Below are positions 1 to 4,544 of a stretch of DNA of 8,451 bases, in pieces. A model generated the notes under the pieces. That model was not told the DNA's origin. It worked only from the letters and a program-made list of their open reading frames with translations, and did no database searches. A program made the translations under genes and the position numbers. The first letter of the stretch is position 1, and each line of letters begins with the position of its first letter. The stretch is from JBFLVQ01 sp040758525 (lineage in GTDB: Bacteria; Acidobacteriota; Blastocatellia; Chloracidobacteriales; JADJPF01): assembly GCA_040758525.1 (NCBI GenBank), contig JBFLVQ010000424.1, forward strand, positions 1-8,451. Reading direction: 5' to 3'.

Positions 1-432
1 GCACGGATCGGTGACAATGACCTCAGTGCTCCGACGCACTTGGCCGAGCTTCAAGATCTGAGCCTGCGACAAACTCTGGTTACAGACAAAGGTCTGCCGC
101 AGTTCAAAGGGTTTAGCAAACTTCAGAAACTGAGTCTAATGAATACAAGGACCAGCGATGCAGGGTTGGAACATCTCAAGGTATTGGCCACCCTGGAAGA
201 CCTAGACCTCGATGGAATGGCGATCACCGACATCGGCCTCCAGAATCTTCAAAGGTTGCACAAGCTACGCCGTCTGCAGATTAGCGGCACGACGATCACC
301 GACGCTGGCCTGAAACACCTTCAGGCTTTGTCGAGCCTGAAAGAACTCAGACTCTACCGCACGAAGGTTACCAAGGAGGGTGTGGATAAGTTGAAACAGC
401 AGATTCCACAACTCCAAGTCTTTGGCCCTTGA
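1..432 (+). CDS. Leucine-rich-repeat protein, 3' part (truncated by window start)
   Basis: The frame is open from base 1 and ends at TGA 430-432, giving 143 visible residues. From residue 17 there are four exact 24-residue repeats starting at residues 17, 41, 65 and 89, and a last one at 113 that runs into the C-terminus. The consensus is LxxLxLxxTxITDxGLxxLxxLxx. This is the LRR type common in Planctomycetes and other environmental bacteria, usually a protein-binding solenoid; the partner is unknown. Residues 1-16 already fit the second half of a repeat, so the TTG at 40 is not a credible start and the true start lies upstream. No catalytic domain or membrane segment is visible. The stop lies 5 bases before the first core box of an attC-like site, as expected for an integron cassette gene. 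Fold assignment is secure; function is unknown. Confidence 0.85.
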   Translation, partial: ARIGDNDLSAPTHLAELQDLSLRQTLVTDKGLPQFKGFSKLQKLSLMNTRTSDAGLEHLKVLATLEDLDLDGMAITDIGLQNLQRLHKLRRLQISGTTITDAGLKHLQALSSLKELRLYRTKVTKEGVDKLKQQIPQLQVFGP

Positions 433-437
433 GCACT

Positions 438-547
438 GCCCAACATCGCGCTACAGCTGACTCGGCTGTCGTGGCGCTGCGAACACTGTCTGTTCTACAG
501 TATTGAACACGCCCCGACGCCTCACAGGTGAGCTTAGTTCGTTAGAC
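438..547 (+). other. attC-like integron cassette recombination site
   Basis: The outer boxes fit the attC core consensus: GCCCAAC at 438-444 (RYYYAAC) and GTTAGAC at 541-547 (GTTRRRY). Between them lies an imperfect hairpin: GGC 464-466 pairs with GCC 519-521, GTCG 468-471 with CGAC 515-518, GGCG 473-476 with CGCC 510-513, and ACTGT 485-489 with ACAGT 497-501. T467 is left extrahelical, as attC sites require for strand choice. The L-box-like flanks, around 450-462 and 522-534, pair only partly. The length of 110 bases is within the known attC range, and the site sits between the stop of one gene and the start of the next. The main doubt is the weak L-box pairing. Confidence 0.6.
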
Positions 548-550
548 ACC

Positions 551-557
551 AAGGAGA
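551..557 (+). promoter_or_regulatory. Ribosome binding site of the VOC gene
   Basis: AAGGAGA lies four bases before the ATG at 562 and fixes that start. No promoter is evident between the attC-like site and this RBS. This fits a cassette gene transcribed from upstream. Confidence 0.75.
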
Positions 558-561
558 CATC

Positions 562-1038
562 ATGACAGTCAAGCGTATGGACAACGTCGGCATTGTGGTG
601 GAAGACATCGATGCCGCCATTGAGTTCTTCACCGAACTTGGTCTCGATCTCGAGGGGCGTGCCCCAGTTGAAGGAGACTGGGCAGATGGCGTCACCGGAT
701 TGCGCGATATGCGCGTCGAGATTGCCATGATGCGTACGCCGGACGGTCACAGCCGGCTCGAGCTGTCCCGCTTCCTCGCGCCGCCCGTGGTCGCCGATCA
801 CCGCAGTGCCCCAGTGAACGCCCTAGGTTACCTACGCGTCATGTTTACCGTGGAGGACATCGACGATATGCTCGTCCGGCTCGGAAAACGCGGCGCGAAG
901 CTCGTCGGCGAGGTGGTCCAGTATGAAGACATGTATCGGCTTTGCTACATCCGGGGTCCCGAAGGAATTCTCATCGGGCTCGCCCAACAGCTCAGGCAGC
1001 AGACTTCCCGAGAGAATCCCATAGGACGTAAGCGTTGA
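562..1038 (+). CDS. VOC superfamily (glyoxalase/bleomycin-resistance fold) protein
   Basis: A 158-residue protein with two beta-alpha-beta-beta-beta modules. The first is residues 5-72 (NVGIVVEDIDAAIEFF, then RLELSRF). The second is residues 88-144 (LRVMFTVEDIDDML, then GPEGILIGLAQQL). The VOC family includes metal-dependent lyases, isomerases and dioxygenases, and also drug-binding proteins. At the four places where metal-dependent members usually carry His or Glu, I see N8, E67, R92 and G139. Only one ligand is therefore kept, which argues for binding or metal-independent chemistry. The C-terminal tail from about 145 is polar and probably disordered. The start is fixed by a good RBS. The gene is GC-rich, unlike the DNA after 1077, and lies between two attC-like sites, so it is probably a mobile cassette (about 542-1068). 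Its substrate cannot be told. Confidence 0.85.
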   Translation: MTVKRMDNVGIVVEDIDAAIEFFTELGLDLEGRAPVEGDWADGVTGLRDMRVEIAMMRTPDGHSRLELSRFLAPPVVADHRSAPVNALGYLRVMFTVEDIDDMLVRLGKRGAKLVGEVVQYEDMYRLCYIRGPEGILIGLAQQLRQQTSRENPIGRKR

Positions 1039-1052
1039 GAACTACAGAATTG

Positions 1053-1076
1053 GCGCCTAACGCTGGCGTTAGGCGC
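1053..1076 (+). repeat. Perfect palindrome with attC-type core boxes
   Basis: Arms GCGCCTAACGC (1053-1063) and GCGTTAGGCGC (1066-1076) are exact reverse complements around a TG loop. Inside are GCCTAAC (1055-1061) and GTTAGGC (1068-1074), which fit the R'' and R' boxes of attC sites but are separated by only six bases. It lies 14 bases after the VOC stop, at the point where GC content falls. It may be an attC that lost its centre. It could also act as a terminator, although no T-run follows. Confidence 0.6.
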
Positions 1077-1090
1077 GCTATGTAAAATGA

Positions 1091-1138
1091 AAATTGGTTA
1101 TACACGTATTAGAAAGACTGAAAAGTAAATTGGTTATA
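1091..1138 (+). repeat. 12-base direct repeat pair
   Basis: AAATTGGTTATA occurs at 1091-1102 and again at 1127-1138, a spacing of 36 bases. The bases between are AT-rich and do not repeat. Its role is unknown. It lies just inside the AT-rich segment, beyond the presumed cassette boundary. Confidence 0.6.
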
Positions 1139-1145
1139 TTTGATT

Positions 1146-1266
1146 TCGTATTGAACAGAAAGGCAGGCGCATTCTTCGGGCTTCAGTCCTATCTATTATC
1201 CACATGTCGCGGAGCGTCACTGGGTGATGACGCAATGCAAAAATGGAGTGTGACCTGTATTTAATA
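1146..1266 (+). pseudogene. Inverted, degraded copy of the minus-strand reading frame at 1287-1517
   Basis: Bases 1146-1204 match the reverse complement of 1361-1420 at about 52 of 60 aligned positions, with one single-base gap. A weaker match continues beyond, for example ATGACGCAA, up to about 1266. The gap breaks the reading frame: the start reads VLNRKAGAF, like DLNGKAGAF in the other copy, and then shifts. Roughly 20-25 bases also appear lost further along. The two copies are convergent, tail to tail, with the symmetry centre near 1270. This is therefore a dead duplicate, probably made by an inverted duplication. Confidence 0.6.
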
Positions 1267-1279
1267 GGGGTTTATTAAA
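1260..1279 (-). repeat. AT-rich hairpin at the centre of the inverted duplication
   Basis: TTTAATA (1260-1266) and TATTAAA (1273-1279) are exact reverse complements around GGGGTT. The hairpin lies just after the stop of the minus-strand reading frame. It could be a weak transcription end for that frame, but it has few GC pairs and no clear U-run. Confidence 0.4.
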
Positions 1280-1286
1280 CCATTAA

Positions 1287-1517
1287 TTACAAAACGCAAC
1301 TTTCAACAATGGCTTTTGCGTCATTTTCTATCTCCTTGCAAATAAACCCGCTTACAGACTTGTTGGTAATAGATAGGACTAAAGCCTCGGAGAATGCGCC
1401 TGCCTTTCCGTTCAAATCGACAGGTAGTGAGCACTGGGCACCAACCAGATTGTTATCAATCGTGTAATCACGCTCAAATGGTACCACCTTGTCTGGAGCT
1501 ATCTTGAACCAGAGTCA
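1287..1517 (-). pseudogene. Unrecognised short reading frame, probably a gene fragment
   Basis: The minus-strand frame is open from just inside a TGA (complement of 1515-1517) to the TAA at 1287-1289. The only usual start codon is the GTG at 1485-1487, which would give 66 residues (VPFERDYTIDNNLVGAQC onwards, ending AIVESCVL) with no ribosome binding site before it. The sequence is soluble, mixed alpha/beta in character, with no signal peptide or membrane segment. I do not recognise a family. That a second, broken, inverted copy lies next door shows this was once a real coding sequence. Lack of a good start suggests that its 5' end has been lost. It may still be a short expressed protein. Confidence 0.4.
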
Positions 1518-1794
1518 GGGAAAATCGATTCAGGACCTGTCGCTTTATTGTCAAATACAGCCATCACCGAATTTACTACTGATTCAAGGTAAGATAATAA
1601 TTTTGCTACTGATACCAAATGTAATCAGAATCATAAGAGTAAATATCTCTGCAAATGGCTATAGTATCACTATGATCTTTGCCATTAGCTATAGCCATTT
1701 GCGACTTTCCGCTAGATTAGCCAACCAAATATGAAGGAATATTTCAAACCAGCCATATCATTCTTTCATCGTTTCTCGCAACGCAACTCGGAGA
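1518..1794. other. AT-rich intergenic stretch without a credible gene
   Basis: Both strands are rich in stops or give isoleucine-rich, low-complexity peptides. The only structure seen is the inverted repeat at 1651-1702 and a short repeated CTACTGAT (1576-1583, 1606-1613). Confidence 0.5.
1651..1702. repeat. 14-base perfect inverted repeat with competing internal pairings
   Basis: GCAAATGGCTATAG (1651-1664) and CTATAGCCATTTGC (1689-1702) are exact reverse complements around a 24-base loop. GCCATT occurs twice on the right side (1681-1686 and 1694-1699), and both can pair with AATGGC at 1654-1659. ATAGT (1661-1665) can also pair with ACTAT (1669-1673). Several mutually exclusive hairpins are therefore possible. 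No T-run follows, so it is not a standard terminator. Confidence 0.7.
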
Positions 1795-1953
1795 CTATAT
1801 CATTACCGTGAATAGAAAACCTACTGTCTTTGGCCAGCATCCTTTCAGTTGTGCAGTTGCCTGAACAACCAATATAAAATCACTGGCAGGCCACTGCTTT
1901 ACCTGCTCATTGACAAAGGCTTTCACAGAGGACGGAATACTACTTCGAAACCT
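1795..1953 (-). pseudogene. Possible relic of a ParD-type antitoxin
   Basis: On the minus strand, a frame ending at TAG (complement of 1795-1797) includes SSIPSSVKAFVNEQVKQ followed by PASDFI. This resembles the ribbon-helix-helix N-terminus of ParD antitoxins, which typically read SxPxxLKAFVxEQVxxGxYxSASDxIR, but with about five residues missing after VKQ. No start codon sits where one is expected, and the rest (LVVQATAQLKGC) does not follow the family. No ParE toxin is visible. If real, it is a broken fragment of a toxin-antitoxin locus. The match rests on a short stretch read by eye. Confidence 0.3.
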
Positions 1954-1965
1954 GGCACAATCTAC

Positions 1966-1997
1966 TTGACCCTGTAGTTTAGTACTGGGTTTATCCT
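1966..1997 (+). promoter_or_regulatory. MerR-type promoter and operator
   Basis: The -35 box TTGACC (1966-1971) and the -10 region (TTATCC 1991-1996, or TATCCT one base later) are 19-20 bases apart, the stretched spacing that MerR-family activators correct by twisting DNA. The spacer holds an imperfect dyad, ACCCTGTAG (1970-1978) against GTACTGGGT (1982-1990), matching at seven of nine positions. This resembles the zntA/merT class of metal-responsive promoters. It stands upstream of the MerR relic, so the original system was probably self-regulated. Confidence 0.65.
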
Positions 1998-2021
1998 GAA
2001 ACTGGTCGAAAGAGGAAAGCC

Positions 2022-2111
2022 ATGAAAGTGTTAAACGAACTGACTATTGGAAAGCTTGCAGAAGAGAGCGGAGTGAACCTTGAGACCGTACGTTATTACG
2101 AAAGGCAGGGG
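2022..2111 (+). pseudogene. MerR-family regulator, N-terminal helix-turn-helix only
   Basis: Residues 1-30 include LTIGKLAEESGVNLETVRYYERQG, the winged helix-turn-helix start of metal-responsive MerR regulators such as MerR, ZntR and CadR. The ATG at 2022 is supported by the RBS AGAGGAAAG at 2011-2019. In intact family members RYYERQG is followed by a wing (LLxPxRxxxGYR), a long dimerisation helix and a C-terminal metal loop with cysteines. Here all of that is missing, and the frame passes straight into RND-pump sequence. The 79-residue chimera (2022-2261) cannot dimerise or sense metal in the normal way, so the regulator is dead unless the fragment has gained another role. Confidence 0.8.
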
Positions 2112-2502
2112 GCAGGCATCGTTGGCTTCCTTGTTCATTTCGGCCTATCTATACAAAAAGGGCTTATTCTCGTCGAGTATATAAACCAACTGCGCGGGAA
2201 AGGAATGGATTTTGCGAAGCGTTGTATCGTGGCACGAACACACGTATACGTCCGGTGTTGATGACGGCGACATCAGCCGGTTTATGGTCTTGCCGATTGC
2301 TATTGGGTGGGCTGGCGCGGAATTGCAACAACTGCTGGCTATCGCTCTAATCGGCGGGCTTATCACTTCAACAATTCTAACATCGATTGTATTACCTGAT
2401 CGTTACGAATTTAGTGAAGGACTGCGCATAAAAGTTATGCGTGCTTGGTCACTATGGCAGGGCAATATCACAACTGCTGATTCAATACCAACGTCGGATT
2501 GA
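2112..2502 (+). pseudogene. C-terminal remnant of a CzcA-like RND efflux pump, twice frameshifted
   Basis: Three frames must be joined. First comes GFLVHFGLSIQKGLILVEYINQL, then GKGMDFA to about 2215. Next is EALYRGTNTRIRPVLMTATSAGL (2216 to about 2286). Last is VLPIAIGWAGAELQQLLAIALIGGLITSTILTSIVLP (to about 2400). Together these follow the last three membrane helices of heavy-metal RND pumps (FGxAVLNGxVLVxYINQL, RLRPVLMTA, GAGAEVQRPLAxxxIGGLITSTxLTLxVLP). Each shift equals loss of one base, near GCGAAG at 2214-2219 and near 2283-2290. About 90% of the pump gene is absent. The frame then runs on to TGA 2500-2502 with a tail I do not recognise. GLITST points to a CzcA/CnrA-like branch rather than the intact CusA downstream. 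Confidence 0.8.
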
Positions 2503-2575
2503 AGGCAAATTCAAACATGAGAGCTGTTAGTTTTTATTGAAACTACTGATACTACATCGACGTTTGGATCTATGC

Positions 2576-2604
2576 TTGACAACGTATAACCCAGTCAATA
2601 CTAT
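2576..2604 (+). promoter_or_regulatory. Sigma70-like promoter of the Cys-rich gene, with a TTGAC/GTCAA dyad
   Basis: TTGACA (2576-2581) and TACTAT (2599-2604) are separated by exactly 17 bases, near the sigma70 optimum. Transcription would begin about 2611, at or next to the ATG at 2612. TTGAC (2576-2580) and GTCAA (2594-2598) are exact inverted repeats, so a dimeric regulator could bind over the spacer. The start-site position is predicted, not seen. Confidence 0.6.
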
Positions 2605-2611
2605 TATTAAT

Positions 2612-3037
2612 ATGCTAGAGCGCGTTCTGTCATTCTGCATACTATTGATTATTGCTAGCCAGAATCTGGCAGAAGGCGTTACCTACACCCATAGTAAATA
2701 TCAAAGCAACAATTCTGCTGGTATTTGTTGTGAGCAGACTGGGTCATCTGAGGCAATGGCCTGTTGCCAGTTAGGACAATCAACTGCTGCACCACCTGTA
2801 GCCAGACTCTGCTGTGAAGCTTTCTGCAACCATCAAACTGGCGATACATCTGGAATGCTATCCAAGACTACAACGCAGATGGAAATCTCTTCGCCTGCCG
2901 CCGTCACCAGTTCTGAGTTACCATCCCTAAAACAAGTTCAGCCCCGTATAGCTTTTAATTTTCATTCCATAAATAATTCTGCCATTCAATACGAATCTCC
3001 CGCTCTCTATCTTCATAATTCTGCCCTTCTAATTTAA
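2612..3037 (+). CDS. Small secreted Cys-rich protein next to cus genes
   Basis: A 141-residue protein. Residues 4-20 form a signal peptide (hydrophobic LSFCILLIIAS, likely cleavage after A20). The mature part has three Cys pairs, C39-C40, C51-C52 and C67-C68, plus C72 in the phrase ARLCCEAFC. After residue 75 it is Ser/Thr-rich and low in structure. Seven cysteines in the mature protein next to a copper/silver pump suggest periplasmic metal binding or chaperoning, but this is inference and no named family is recognised. I chose ATG 2612 because it begins at the predicted transcription start. The TTG at 2537 would add 25 residues that spoil the signal peptide. No Shine-Dalgarno sequence precedes the ATG. 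The gap to cusC is 165 bases and contains hairpins, so co-transcription is likely but not certain. Confidence 0.7.
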   Translation: MLERVLSFCILLIIASQNLAEGVTYTHSKYQSNNSAGICCEQTGSSEAMACCQLGQSTAAPPVARLCCEAFCNHQTGDTSGMLSKTTTQMEISSPAAVTSSELPSLKQVQPRIAFNFHSINNSAIQYESPALYLHNSALLI

Positions 3038-3039
3038 CC

Positions 3040-3070
3040 AACCAAGCCGTAGTGTGCCTTTTTTCGGCTT
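3040..3070 (+). repeat. Hairpin after the Cys-rich gene; first copy of the AACCAAGC element
   Basis: AAGCCG (3044-3049) pairs with CGGCTT (3065-3070) around a loop that includes six T. The stretch 3040-3055 is repeated with three changes at 3131-3146. It may be a weak terminator or an mRNA-stability element; the T-run lies inside the loop, which is not the usual terminator form. Confidence 0.4.
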
Positions 3071-3130
3071 AAATAGGCTCATAGCCTGTCTATAGAGCAA
3101 TTTGAGCTGCCTATATTCACCTCTCTTAAC

Positions 3131-3168
3131 AACCAAGCTGTGTTGTAGCCAGCATCCTGGCTACACAG
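3131..3168 (+). repeat. Strong hairpin in the cusC leader; second copy of the AACCAAGC element
   Basis: TGTAGCCAG (3144-3152) and CTGGCTACA (3157-3165) are exact reverse complements around a CATC loop. The stem extends to CTG/CAG with a three-base bulge. No T-run follows, so it is not a standard terminator. It begins with 3131-3146, which matches 3040-3055 at 13 of 16 bases. It lies 35 bases before cusC and may affect its translation or mRNA ends. Confidence 0.6.
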
Positions 3169-3202
3169 TTCAGACGATTTTGCAGGTTATAGGGGTAAAA
3201 AG

Positions 3203-4525
3203 ATGAGAGCGTTTCAATTAAAAGTGTTTTTCGCAGTGGTCTATGCTGCTCTGTTTTTAATGATCTCTGCCAGCAAAGGGCTTGCGCAGCAAAACTCTCA
3301 AGGGAATGTCCAGCCAGTAAAAACAGACCTTACTGTGGATAGTATCAGCATTCCACGTTTAGTTAGGGCTGCATTGGAAGTTAATCCCGAACTCGTTGCC
3401 ATGAGGCGAGAGTTTGACGCCGCGAAAGCACGCATCCCTCAAGCCAAAGCTCTTCCAGATCCAATGGTAATGTTTGGAAACATTACCGTAGGCAATCCAA
3501 TTCCATTCACAGGCAATGAAGACGACTTCCACGATTATTATATTGGGGTCACACAAGAATTTCCCTGGTTTGGCGTTCGTCGTCTGCGCGGCCTTGTGGC
3601 AAGCTCAGAAACTGAAGCGAAGTTTCAAGAGTATATGGCTACAACTCGGCGACTTACTGCTGAAGTAAAGATGGCTGCTTATGATCTCTATTTTGTTGAT
3701 CGATCCCTCTCTGTCATTAAGCGCGACATAGATATCCTTAAGAGATTTGCGCAGGTGGCTGAAGCCCGCTATTCCGTGGGAAAAGCACAACAGATAGATG
3801 TAATCAATGCCCGTCTTGAGATTGCTACGCTTCTTGACCAGCAGGGCACTCTCGAAGCTAAACGCGCCAGTACTGCTGCTCGTATCAATAATCTGCTGTT
3901 TCTCGATCCGCTCACGCCAATCGGTTCGTTTGCTGAAATTGAGATGAGCCCTGAACCGCCGCCGCTTGAAGAGTTGGTAAGGCTTGCTTTGGAGTCTGCT
4001 CCTGAGCTTCAGCAACAGCGACGGCTCATTGACTCCAGTAGTCATGCGTTACGGCTTGCCGAACGTGAAGCAAAGTACCCAGAGGTTGGGTTCAATTTCA
4101 CCTATCACAAGCGGATCAATTTTCCTGACTATTACACCTATGGAATAACACTCAAGCTCCCACTTTACGCTTTTAACAAACAACGATACGCGATTGAGGA
4201 GCAGTCCGCGAATCTTGCCGCTGGTCGCTCTCGTCTTGCTTCAACAAATTCGCTCATTCGTTACCGGCTGCGAGATGCTTATGTGCGCGCAACAACAGCG
4301 GCTCGGCTGATTCGGCTTACTGAAGAAGGAATAGTGCCACAAGCGACGCTTGCTCTGGAGAGCGCGCTTGCTTCTTATCAAGTAGGAGAAGTTGATTTCC
4401 TGACACTTCTCAATGCATTAAAGCGCGCACTCGACTACGAGACCCGCTATTACGAGCTGCTTACAGATTATCAAAAAGCGCTTGCCGAGATGGAACCGCT
4501 TATCGGCCTCGAATTAACCAAATAA
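3203..4525 (+). CDS. cusC: Outer-membrane efflux channel (TolC/CusC family)
   Basis: A 440-residue outer-membrane factor that would form the trimeric exit duct of the Cus pump. It has a signal peptide, residues 1-28 (cleavage after GLA), then two outer-membrane efflux protein repeats, about 48-235 and 250-435. The first opens IPRLVRAALEVNPELVAMRREFDAAKARIPQA and the second LEELVRLALESAPELQQQRRLI. FPWFG (first repeat) and YGITLKLPLY (second) mark beta-barrel strands, with long coiled helices between. E. coli CusC is a lipoprotein, but this signal peptide has no Cys, so no lipid anchor is expected. ATG 3203 is supported by AGGGG at 3191-3195. The stop is 19 bases before cusB, so the two are clearly one operon. 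Length is usual for the family. Metal specificity comes from its neighbours. Confidence 0.92.
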   Translation: MRAFQLKVFFAVVYAALFLMISASKGLAQQNSQGNVQPVKTDLTVDSISIPRLVRAALEVNPELVAMRREFDAAKARIPQAKALPDPMVMFGNITVGNPIPFTGNEDDFHDYYIGVTQEFPWFGVRRLRGLVASSETEAKFQEYMATTRRLTAEVKMAAYDLYFVDRSLSVIKRDIDILKRFAQVAEARYSVGKAQQIDVINARLEIATLLDQQGTLEAKRASTAARINNLLFLDPLTPIGSFAEIEMSPEPPPLEELVRLALESAPELQQQRRLIDSSSHALRLAEREAKYPEVGFNFTYHKRINFPDYYTYGITLKLPLYAFNKQRYAIEEQSANLAAGRSRLASTNSLIRYRLRDAYVRATTAARLIRLTEEGIVPQATLALESALASYQVGEVDFLTLLNALKRALDYETRYYELLTDYQKALAEMEPLIGLELTK

Positions 4526-4530
4526 CCATA

Positions 4531-4536
4531 AAGGAG
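4531..4536 (+). promoter_or_regulatory. Ribosome binding site deciding the cusB start
   Basis: AAGGAG lies eight bases before ATG 4545. The in-frame GTG at 4536 overlaps this box, so it cannot be the start. Confidence 0.7.
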
Positions 4537-4544
4537 TGAGGAGA

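Noticed and set aside
40..42. TTG as the start of the LRR gene
   Set aside because: The codons before it already continue the LRR pattern in the same frame, and no RBS is present.
451..801. Minus-strand frames over the attC-like site and VOC gene
   Set aside because: They are shadows of the GC-rich VOC coding sequence, with no RBS or family resemblance.
1576..1613. CTACTGAT repeated 30 bases apart
   Set aside because: Only eight bases are exact, in an AT-rich stretch; too short to mean much.
1489..1734. Plus-strand reading frame of 81 residues
   Set aside because: It is isoleucine-rich and low in complexity, has no RBS, runs across the inverted repeat at 1651-1702, and overlaps the 5' side of the minus-strand frame. 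No family is recognised.
2537..2611. Upstream TTG start extending the Cys-rich protein by 25 residues
   Set aside because: No RBS, it covers the predicted promoter, and it would bury the signal peptide behind a charged leader.
1832..3160. GCCAGCATCCT shared between about 1832 and 3149
   Set aside because: An 11-base match is expected by chance several times in a window of this size, and the flanks do not align convincingly.
3605..4045. Minus-strand frame of 146 residues inside cusC
   Set aside because: It is the antisense of conserved outer-membrane factor helices; its own protein has no recognisable pattern.
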